Shown here: positions 16,566-22,936 of the stretch, one piece after another
How positions within the stretch are numbered: position 1 is the stretch's first letter
How the letters are laid out: each line of letters begins with the position of its first letter
DNA from: Lachnospiraceae bacterium
GTDB lineage: Bacteria > Bacillota > Clostridia > Lachnospirales > Lachnospiraceae
NCBI GenBank assembly: GCA_024691145.1
Contig: JAILNW010000177.1
Coordinates: 1 to 26,213, forward strand
Length of the DNA: 26,213 nucleotides
Reading direction: 5' to 3'
The notes under the pieces: model-generated
What the model saw: only the letters and a program-made list of their open reading frames with translations
What the model was told of the DNA's origin: nothing
The model's database searches: none
Program-made: the position numbers and the translations under genes

Positions 16566-18029
16566 TTAATATAAAGTATGTCCATTAATGCCATCATTAC
16601 CTACATAGGACTTGGCATACTTAGGCAAAGTCTTATCATCCTTGCCAATATATATATGCTCATTCTCCTGTGTAAACCTGTTCTTAAGTCCTGCACCTGC
16701 CATATAATTCTCTTTACCGGCATTCTGGCCAAATCTGTCGGAATTATTAAGTGCATTCTGAACTGCAGCCTCTATGCCGTTTGTATCTGATTTTTTAGCT
16801 TCATTATCACTGTTATATCTGTTAAGACTCTTCTGTGTTTCAGCAATATTCTGTGCTTTAATTGCTTCAAGCGCTTTAGCGATGTCCTTTATCTGTTCAT
16901 CTATATCCTGTGTATCACTTTTTGCAACTTCAATCTTAACAGGTTCCTTAGCTGGTTCCGGTGCTGGTGCTGGTGCCGGTGTTTCCTCTACAGTATCAGT
17001 TTTTTTTTCTTCTTCAGATGCATTCTGAACTGGTGCTGGTTCTGGAACTGGTACTGGTTCTGGCGTTGGTTCCGGTGCTGGTGCCGGTTCCGGTATTGGT
17101 TCTGGTGTTGGCTCCGGTGCTGGCACTGGTATTGGCGTTGGTGCCTCTACTGGTTCTGGTGCTGGCACTGGTATTGGAGCTGGTGCCTCTTCCTTATCAT
17201 CATCACCAAATATGTCTTTTATATCAACTTCAGCATAAGCAAGTTCACAATATCCATGTAAAACTGCTCCATTCTCAATCTGAACAGACTTAGCTATAAT
17301 ATTACCCTTAATAACCGCTGTTGAATCAAGTGTAACCGGGCCATTAACATCTATAAGTCCCTTTACAGCTCCTGATATAATAGCTGATGAACCTTTTATA
17401 TTACCTATAACAACAGTTCCAACATTAACTTCTACGCATCCGCTGCTGTTAATATCTCCTTCAAACTTAGGTGTATTAACGATAACATCATATGCCTCTA
17501 TGTTGCCTGTTACTTCACCTGCAATAACAAGTTTTCCTCGACACTCAACGTCACCACAAACAGAACCACATATATCAAGATCTCCAGCTGTTGCTATATT
17601 ACCTGCAATAATAGTATCCTTTGCGATTACAGTTCTCTCAGCATTATCAACCGAAGGTCTTCTTCTTGGCTGTTTTCTCTGGATGTTAAGATTCCTGCTG
17701 TTGTCCTCTACACCTGCAGTAGGATTATAAACCCTCTGTCTCTTAGGTATAACAGGTTCAGGAGTTCTTGTTCCATCCATCTTTTCAAGAGAATTGATAA
17801 TGTTATCAATCTCATTCTTTACCATATTCTTGGTATTCTCTTCCCTCTCAAAATTCCTGTAACTGTTGCTCATATTTCCCCTTTGTTCTGCAGTACTTTT
17901 CATCGTTCCCGGATTATACTGACCTGAAACATTAACTGGTTCAGACTTGTCTTTTTCAGCTTCACTTTCTCTGTTGGCATCATTAATGCCTTGTGTTACA
18001 TTCTTTGTAATATCTTTAAAAAAGCCCAT
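16566..18029 (-). CDS. Bactofilin (polymer-forming cytoskeletal protein) with Pro/Glu-rich tail
   Basis: Bactofilins form nucleotide-free filaments that position envelope-synthesis machinery. The product has 487 residues, far longer than a minimal bactofilin (about 120-200). Residues 1-130 are polar and probably disordered. Residues about 131-262 are the right-handed beta-helix domain, rich in short G/V/I repeats: AKDTIIAGNIATAGDLDICG, GDVECRGKLVIAGEVTGNIE, GTVVIGNIKGSSAIISGAVK, VTLDSTAVIKGNI. Residues about 281-362 are a Pro/Glu/Ala repeat tail, and the remainder is charged and likely flexible. I chose the ATG at 18029 (GGAGG 9 nt upstream) over an in-frame ATG 27 bp further out. A good promoter lies at 18090-18118. 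As first gene ahead of pyrH, frr and the lipid genes it may link filament supply to growth. That is inference. Confidence 0.85.
   Translation of the reverse strand: MGFFKDITKNVTQGINDANRESEAEKDKSEPVNVSGQYNPGTMKSTAEQRGNMSNSYRNFEREENTKNMVKNEIDNIINSLEKMDGTRTPEPVIPKRQRVYNPTAGVEDNSRNLNIQRKQPRRRPSVDNAERTVIAKDTIIAGNIATAGDLDICGSVCGDVECRGKLVIAGEVTGNIEAYDVIVNTPKFEGDINSSGCVEVNVGTVVIGNIKGSSAIISGAVKGLIDVNGPVTLDSTAVIKGNIIAKSVQIENGAVLHGYCELAYAEVDIKDIFGDDDKEEAPAPIPVPAPEPVEAPTPIPVPAPEPTPEPIPEPAPAPEPTPEPVPVPEPAPVQNASEEEKKTDTVEETPAPAPAPEPAKEPVKIEVAKSDTQDIDEQIKDIAKALEAIKAQNIAETQKSLNRYNSDNEAKKSDTNGIEAAVQNALNNSDRFGQNAGKENYMAGAGLKNRFTQENEHIYIGKDDKTLPKYAKSYVGNDGINGHTLY
16945..17189. repeat. Degenerate in-frame Pro/Glu-coding tandem repeats in the bactofilin gene
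   Basis: The DNA consists of GGT/GGC-CTGGT-like units on the plus strand, coding on the minus strand for alternating Pro with Ala, Glu, Val or Ile. Two long direct copies encode EAPxPIPVPAPEP, and two shorter ones encode EPTPEP. The unit is a multiple of 3, so copy changes would keep the frame and vary only tail length. Confidence 0.75.
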
Positions 18030-18063
18030 AACGATGTACCTCCCATGCATTCTCATTAGTGAC

Positions 18064-18079
18064 GGCTTATATGTAAGCC
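18064..18079 (-). promoter_or_regulatory. Stem-loop at the predicted 5' end of the bactofilin mRNA
   Basis: GGCTTA (18064-18069) pairs with TAAGCC (18074-18079) around a 4-nt loop. If transcription starts near 18083, as the promoter at 18090-18118 suggests, this hairpin lies within a few bases of the mRNA 5' end. Such hairpins are known to slow 5'-dependent decay. The function here is inferred. Confidence 0.4.
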
Positions 18080-18089
18080 CACACTATTT

Positions 18090-18118
18090 ATTTTAACACA
18101 TTTAGTGATAAATTACAA
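18090..18118 (-). promoter_or_regulatory. Sigma-A promoter of the bactofilin-to-hscC operon
   Basis: On the minus strand TTGTAA (18118-18113), 17 bp, TAAAAT (18095-18090). This matches 4/6 and 5/6 of the sigma-A consensus with ideal spacing. The predicted start near 18083 gives a leader of about 54 nt. No terminator was found between here and position 412. Confidence 0.65.
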
Positions 18119-18137
18119 ATTTTTATTAAGTTTTTTA

Positions 18138-18166
18138 TAGATAAATTACAATTTTTGTGGTAGTAT
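18138..18166 (+). promoter_or_regulatory. Possible promoter of the lipid kinase gene
   Basis: TAGATA (18138-18143), 17 bp, TAGTAT (18161-18166). Each box matches 4/6 of consensus with ideal spacing, about 50 bp before the start codon at 18220. The surrounding AT-rich DNA makes chance matches likely. Confidence 0.35.
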
Positions 18167-18219
18167 ATTCTTGTAAGTAGAATAAAGGATTGAAAATTTT
18201 AAGATTGGAGATATTTTTT

Positions 18220-19149
18220 ATGTATTATTTTATAGTAAATCCAAAGTCCAAAAGCGGGCGCGGGCTTGCAGTCTGGAATGAAGTAAAAAAAGTGCTTGAT
18301 AAAAAGCATATAGAGTATTCTTACTATGTAACAACCCATAAAGGCCATGCAACAAAGTTTGCTGCCGAAATCAGCAATATCCAGAGCGAATCCAGAAAGT
18401 TTGTTGTGGTTGTAGGTGGAGACGGTACTGTTAATGAAGTAATTAACGGTTTACATGATTATACAAACTGCGTTCTTGGTTATATACCAACAGGAAAGAA
18501 TAATGACCTTGCAAAGGGACTTGGTATTCCTTCAGACCCTATAGAAGCCCTTAATATTGTTATTGAAACCCATAAGTTTATAAAGGTAGACCACGGTACA
18601 ACTACTCTGCTTGACAGCAAGGATAATTACACAAAAAAGTTTTCCACAAGTACAGGTATGGGGCTTGATGCAAACATTTGTAACGAAGCCATTAATTCCG
18701 GTCTTCGTAACGCCTTAACAAAAATTAAACTTGGCTGGCTTTCATATCTTATAATTACTTTTAAGCAAGTTCTTTCATTAAAGTTTACTGATGCAAAGGT
18801 TTATATTGATGGAACAGAAAAAAAATATAATCAGATGGCCTTTGTTGCAAGTCTTATACAAAAGCGTGACGGCGGTCTTTGTCTTGCTCCAAAGGCAAAG
18901 TATAACGACCAGAAGTTATCTGTCTGTATTGTATATGGCATGTCAAAGTTAAAGATTATGTATCTTCTTCCAACTCTTCTTTTTGGAAAACATCTCAATA
19001 TGGATGGTGTTGATGTATTCACGTGTTCAGAACTTGAGGTTATAACTGACAAGAAGCTTATTGTACATGTAGATGGTGAATATGCCGGACGTTCTAACCA
19101 CATAAAGAATCACTGTCTTGAAACACAGATTTATATGCCACATAGATAG
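18220..19149 (+). CDS. Diacylglycerol kinase-family lipid kinase (DagK/YegS-like)
   Basis: The family phosphorylates diacylglycerol or related lipids with ATP at the membrane inner face, returning DAG to phosphatidate. The product has 309 residues. Visible are FIVNPKSKSGRG (4-15), the nucleotide-binding VVVVGGDGTVNEVING (62-77) and IPTGKNNDLAKGLGIP (89-104), where most relatives have GTGNDFA. Also present are TGMGLDANIC and the C-terminal HVDGEYA. I chose the ATG at 18220, which has GGAG 9 nt upstream and starts directly at the conserved YYFIVNP. A TTG 30 bp further out is weaker. It is divergent from the large operon that contains cdsA, whose substrate is phosphatidate, so it may feed the same lipid branch. 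True DAG kinase and other members of the family cannot be separated by eye. Confidence 0.88.
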   Translation: MYYFIVNPKSKSGRGLAVWNEVKKVLDKKHIEYSYYVTTHKGHATKFAAEISNIQSESRKFVVVVGGDGTVNEVINGLHDYTNCVLGYIPTGKNNDLAKGLGIPSDPIEALNIVIETHKFIKVDHGTTTLLDSKDNYTKKFSTSTGMGLDANICNEAINSGLRNALTKIKLGWLSYLIITFKQVLSLKFTDAKVYIDGTEKKYNQMAFVASLIQKRDGGLCLAPKAKYNDQKLSVCIVYGMSKLKIMYLLPTLLFGKHLNMDGVDVFTCSELEVITDKKLIVHVDGEYAGRSNHIKNHCLETQIYMPHR

Positions 19150-19156
19150 TACGATA

Positions 19157-19180
19157 AAAGCCCTGATTTTTCAGGGCTTG
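19157..19180. terminator. Bidirectional intrinsic terminator between lipid kinase and HAD phosphatase
   Basis: A 9-bp GC-rich stem (19158-19166 with 19171-19179) with a 4-nt loop lies between two convergent genes. On the minus strand the stem runs into TTTTA, on the plus strand into GATCTTTA. It is stronger for the minus-strand genes but placed to serve both. Confidence 0.75.
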
Positions 19181-19187
19181 ATCTTTA

Positions 19188-19841
19188 TTATAACAGTTCG
19201 TCCACAAGATCCATAGGTCTTTCAATTATGGTCTTTGCTCCACTTTCCATAAGTTCATCCCTTTGTCTGAATCCCCACAAAACTCCAACGGGATACATAC
19301 CTGCATTATTGGCTGTTTCCATATCCACGTTGGTATCCCCAAGATAAAGACATTCTTCAGGTTTTACATCTAATATCTCACAAATCTTAAATGCACCCTC
19401 AGGGTCTGGTTTCTTCTTAAGTCCTTCCTGGCTTCCCATTACAACTTCAAAGGTATCCTCTTCAAATACGCTTTCAATTACATTTTTAGCTCTTTCATTG
19501 TTTTTATTAGTAAGTACAGCAAGTTTTAATCCCATTGTTTTTAATATTTCAACAAGTTCAAGTATTCCCTCATAAGGCTTTACCATGTACATACTGTCCT
19601 TTTTAAATTCATCATTATAGAACTTATAGGCCTCATCAAAATACTTAAGTTCTGTATCCCCTGATGCTCTTAATATTCTTCTTACAAGTTCATCAGGACC
19701 ATTTCCTGCAAAATACTTATACTCATCCAGTCTTCTTTCCTCAAGTCCAAAATGCCTTAATGTATTATTTCCAGACTTTTTAAGTGATTCAAGTGTGTCT
19801 GTTAAAGTACCATCAAGGTCAAATACAACCGCTTTAAACAT
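19188..19841 (-). CDS. HAD-superfamily phosphatase, phosphoglycolate phosphatase-like
   Basis: The 217-residue product has all four HAD motifs: DLDGTLTDT (8-16, nucleophile Asp8 and general acid Asp10), TN at 111-112, Lys144 in KKKPDP, and GDTNVDM (168-174, Asp169 and Asp173 for Mg2+). The helical cap inserted after motif I (about 17-85) is the subfamily IA arrangement seen in Gph and PgmB-like enzymes. Substrate cannot be told by eye; small sugar phosphates or phosphoglycolate are typical, and in some Gph-type enzymes the role is repair of DNA-end products. It overlaps the upstream helicase gene by 1 nt (TAATG), with AAGGAGG ahead, so the two are translationally coupled. Confidence 0.88.
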   Translation of the reverse strand: MFKAVVFDLDGTLTDTLESLKKSGNNTLRHFGLEERRLDEYKYFAGNGPDELVRRILRASGDTELKYFDEAYKFYNDEFKKDSMYMVKPYEGILELVEILKTMGLKLAVLTNKNNERAKNVIESVFEEDTFEVVMGSQEGLKKKPDPEGAFKICEILDVKPEECLYLGDTNVDMETANNAGMYPVGVLWGFRQRDELMESGAKTIIERPMDLVDELL

Positions 19842-22402
19842 TAATATCCTCCTTCAATATTCAAAAATTCTTCCAGTTTTTCATTTAATATATTCTCATT
19901 AATGACATAGTAAGGAAACCACTCTCTTGGGAACAGATTCTTATATTGCGCAGTTAAAAATCTTTCATCAAGAAGAAGTATAACTCCCATATCATCTACA
20001 GTTCTTATAACTCTTCCTGCCGCCTGCAGTACCTTATTCATGCCATTATATAAATATGCATAGGAAAAACCATTATTATTATAATTATCATAATAATTTC
20101 TATATATTTCCCTCTCATCACAGACCATTGGAAGTCCTGTTCCTACTATGCAAACCCCAATGAGTCTGTCATTCTTAAGATCAATTCCTTCACTGAAAAC
20201 TCCTCCCAGTACACACATTCCAGCCTTAGTAACACTGGGGTTTGCAACAAACTCAGAAAGAAATATCTCCTTATCTTCTTCACTCATACCCTGTTTCTGG
20301 ATAATAACATACTCCTTTGTATCCTCATCCATATACTCATAAACATTTTCAAGGAATCTGTAGGATGGAAAGAAAATAAGATAATTGCCACACTTGGAAT
20401 TAACAAATATTCTTATATATTCAGCAATCTTTCTATATTCCTTTTCCCCTCTTCTTGTATATCTGGTACTTATATTATCCGCCACAAGTATCATCCTTTT
20501 ATGCTTTTCAAATGGTGTATCTGCATAAAAATCATAATCCGTCCTGTTTCCTGATAACTGCTCCTTATAATAAGTTATTGGAAGCAAGGTTGCAGAAAAT
20601 AATATGCTGCTTTTAACTTTTTCTAGCTGCATACCTATATTACGGGCTGGATTCATGCAATTTAATCTTAATTCAAAATCTCCATTTTCCCTGAAATGTG
20701 TATAAACAAGATAATCATCTGAAGCATTATCAAACATATCTGAAAAATGCCTTATGTCAAAATACAGGTTAAAAACCTCATCTTTTCCTTCATAATTATC
20801 ATTTTCATTAAAGAAATCATTTAACACATTTATAAGCCTGTCAAATAAAAGCACCAGTTTGTCAACTACATATATATCTTCATATATGTTCATGCCCTCA
20901 CATTCTCTTTTAAACTTTAACAGTTCTTTATTGCAATTATCAATTGCCTTTGTTGACTTCTTGCTAACATTTTCTATAATCTTCTTTACCTTAAGAAAAT
21001 CTTCCTTAACAACACTTGCACTGTACATATCACAGGCTCTGTCAACAAGATTATGGGCTTCATCAACTAAAACCGCATATTTCTTCTTTGTCTGTATTTC
21101 AAAAAACCTTCTTAGATATGCCCTTGGATCAAATACATAATTATAATCACAAATTACAGCGTCAACCCATAATGAAACATCAAGACACATTTCAAAAGGA
21201 CAAACCTTATATCTTTCTGCATATAAAAGTATAACCTCTCTTGTTATATCATCTTCATGATTTATAAGGTCATATACAGCATCATTTACCCTGTCAAAAT
21301 GTCCCTTGGCCCTTTCACATGCTTCTGGATTGCAATCCGGCTTTTCTAATATACATATCTTTTCCTTGGCTGTAATATTCACTGTTTTTATTAAAGCCTT
21401 AGCTTTTCTTAAAATTCTGAAGGTTTCTTCTGCAGCAGTTCTTGTAATATTCTTTGCTGTTATATAAAATATCTTTTCAATCTGCTTTTCACCTATAGCT
21501 TTTACTGCAGGAAATATAGTAGAAATTGTCTTTCCTGCTCCCGTAGGTGCCTGAATAAATATCTTTTTATCTCTTATTATTGTTAAATATACAGATTTTA
21601 CAAATTCTCTCTGTCCTTGTCTGTATTCAAAAGGGAAATCAAGATTCTTAATTGTTATATCCCTTTTTTTATTCCATTCAAGCTGAAATGCAGCCCACTT
21701 TGCATACTCCATTAAAAGAAAATTGTACCATTTTTCAAGATATCCATAACTAAATACTTCGCCAAAATACTTGCATATTCCTGTATCAAGATTACAGTAA
21801 GTTATTCTTATTGCAATCTCAGAAAGATTATTATCTTCACAGTAAAACCAGGCATAACACATGGCCTGTGCCCTGTGAAATGAAACAGGATGCTTTATTC
21901 TGTCTAAGTCCCTTAGAACACACTTAATCTCATCAATTATGTAAATGTCCTTATCTTCCTTTATCTTAACAGACTCTTCTCTACTTTCTTCAGTCTTTTC
22001 AAAAATATGAAATATTCCCTTCGTATCGTTATTATCAATTAAATATTGCAAAAATGATATATCTTCTTCCTTTGATAAATCCGAATAATTATTGCCATCA
22101 ATCTCCACATATGATTTATCACAGGATTCAGATTTATCAGGCTTTACAATGCCGTCTGCTCTTCCACTTGTTGTTATTACAAATTCGTTGCCATCTCTTA
22201 AGATTGTACTGCTATGCTTTAGTGATACTTCTGCCCTGTAATTATCCCCCATGGACTTTTGTATCTTAGCGTGCATCCTGGTTCCTCGTCTCATGGCATC
22301 TAATTCTTTAAAACTGCTTCTTCTGTTGTCAATATTACCTGCTCTTGCAGTAAATTCCACTAAATCCCTTACAGAAATATCAATAATGTTGTAATTATCC
22401 AT
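19841..22402 (-). CDS. XPD/DinG-like Fe-S superfamily 2 helicase with N-terminal PD-(D/E)XK nuclease-like domain
   Basis: The product has 853 residues. Residues 1-250 look like a RecB/Cas4-type nuclease: GRADGIV (80-86, Asp83) and IIDEIKC (155-161, Glu158 and Lys160) give the D...ExK core, and a conserved QAMCYAW helix follows. The helicase begins with the Q-like RQGQ (261-264). Walker A is APTGAGKT (285-292), and motif II is VDEAHN (446-451). FSATLLP is motif III, and QAAGRVIR is motif VI with its arginine finger. Between motifs I and II lie Cys350, Cys357, Cys362 and Cys401 (in KICI, DCNPEAC and VCPFE), the likely [4Fe-4S] ligands of the XPD/DinG family. It would unwind 5'-3' structured or damaged DNA. 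The ribosome binding site is weak (GTGAG). A terminator lies just upstream, and I see no convincing promoter of its own. Confidence 0.88.
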   Translation of the reverse strand: MDNYNIIDISVRDLVEFTARAGNIDNRRSSFKELDAMRRGTRMHAKIQKSMGDNYRAEVSLKHSSTILRDGNEFVITTSGRADGIVKPDKSESCDKSYVEIDGNNYSDLSKEEDISFLQYLIDNNDTKGIFHIFEKTEESREESVKIKEDKDIYIIDEIKCVLRDLDRIKHPVSFHRAQAMCYAWFYCEDNNLSEIAIRITYCNLDTGICKYFGEVFSYGYLEKWYNFLLMEYAKWAAFQLEWNKKRDITIKNLDFPFEYRQGQREFVKSVYLTIIRDKKIFIQAPTGAGKTISTIFPAVKAIGEKQIEKIFYITAKNITRTAAEETFRILRKAKALIKTVNITAKEKICILEKPDCNPEACERAKGHFDRVNDAVYDLINHEDDITREVILLYAERYKVCPFEMCLDVSLWVDAVICDYNYVFDPRAYLRRFFEIQTKKKYAVLVDEAHNLVDRACDMYSASVVKEDFLKVKKIIENVSKKSTKAIDNCNKELLKFKRECEGMNIYEDIYVVDKLVLLFDRLINVLNDFFNENDNYEGKDEVFNLYFDIRHFSDMFDNASDDYLVYTHFRENGDFELRLNCMNPARNIGMQLEKVKSSILFSATLLPITYYKEQLSGNRTDYDFYADTPFEKHKRMILVADNISTRYTRRGEKEYRKIAEYIRIFVNSKCGNYLIFFPSYRFLENVYEYMDEDTKEYVIIQKQGMSEEDKEIFLSEFVANPSVTKAGMCVLGGVFSEGIDLKNDRLIGVCIVGTGLPMVCDEREIYRNYYDNYNNNGFSYAYLYNGMNKVLQAAGRVIRTVDDMGVILLLDERFLTAQYKNLFPREWFPYYVINENILNEKLEEFLNIEGGY

Positions 22403-22430
22403 ATCTGCTCACTTTTTTATTTTACACGAG

Positions 22431-22455
22431 AAAAAGGCGATGCATACACATCGCC
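22431..22455 (-). terminator. Intrinsic terminator after the DUF1292 gene
   Basis: On the minus strand a perfect 7-bp stem GGCGATG/CATCGCC (22449-22455 with 22436-22442) with a 6-nt loop is followed directly by five T. It lies 14 bp behind the DUF1292 stop and 28 bp before the helicase start. Confidence 0.85.
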
Positions 22456-22468
22456 AATGTAATTATCA

Positions 22469-22795
22469 TTATTCATCTAAGACATCTTCGTCTTCTTCAG
22501 CTTCTAAAAATATTCTCTCAAGTTCATCAGCTACGAGTTCATACTCGTCATCATCTTCTATAGCCTCTAACTTAACTTCGTCAAACACATATAGAGCGTT
22601 CTCATCCTCTGGGAAATAACGATATATAAATATCTCGTCCTCTTCAAATCCTTCAACATTCTCTATAGGACACATTGCCATATAATACTTATCATTAAGT
22701 GGGAATATAGCCACTACATCACACTCTACAGTCACATCATCCTCAAATGTAAGTGTTACTGTACAAATCTCATCATTATTCATCTCGTTATCCAT
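22469..22795 (-). CDS. DUF1292 family protein (YrzB-like)
   Basis: A small acidic 108-residue protein of the DUF1292 family, widespread in Firmicutes and of unknown function. The typical layout is present: an N-terminal beta-rich part (CTVTLTFEDD, CDVVAIFPLNDKYYMAMCP), EIFIYRYFPED in the middle and an acidic helical end (LEAIEDDDEYELVADEL). About a third of the residues are Asp or Glu, especially the last 30. AGGAGAA is 6-7 nt upstream of the ATG. It has its own promoter and terminator and so looks monocistronic, unlike Bacillus, where the relative follows yrrL/yrrK-type genes. Confidence 0.85.
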   Translation of the reverse strand: MDNEMNNDEICTVTLTFEDDVTVECDVVAIFPLNDKYYMAMCPIENVEGFEEDEIFIYRYFPEDENALYVFDEVKLEAIEDDDEYELVADELERIFLEAEEDEDVLDE

Positions 22796-22840
22796 AGTTA
22801 TTCTCCTTGCTTAAATTTTGTCTAAATATGTTACCATTCT

Positions 22841-22869
22841 AATATACCAAATTTTTTTAATAAAATCAA
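22841..22869 (-). promoter_or_regulatory. Sigma-A promoter of the DUF1292 gene
   Basis: On the minus strand TTGATT (22869-22864), 17 bp, TATATT (22846-22841), about 45 bp before the start codon. Both boxes are near consensus with ideal spacing. The divergent 997-codon gene starts 68 bp beyond the -35; I see no equally good promoter for it. Confidence 0.6.
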
Positions 22870-22936
22870 CCAATTAATTTTTATTCACATTTTGCCGATA
22901 TGTTTATTGGAGTATTGTGACCAAAGGAGGCTTATT

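Noticed and set aside
16945..17189. Regular repeats considered as a CRISPR-like array
   Set aside because: The units are in-frame protein-coding repeats without spacers.
16961..17293. Plus-strand frame of 110 codons rich in Val and Leu
   Set aside because: It is the antisense reading of the Pro/Glu repeat in the bactofilin gene, with no ribosome binding site and no family resemblance.
22403..22430. TAAAAT as -10 of a helicase promoter
   Set aside because: No acceptable -35 at 16-18 bp; the matching position falls in the terminator hairpin.
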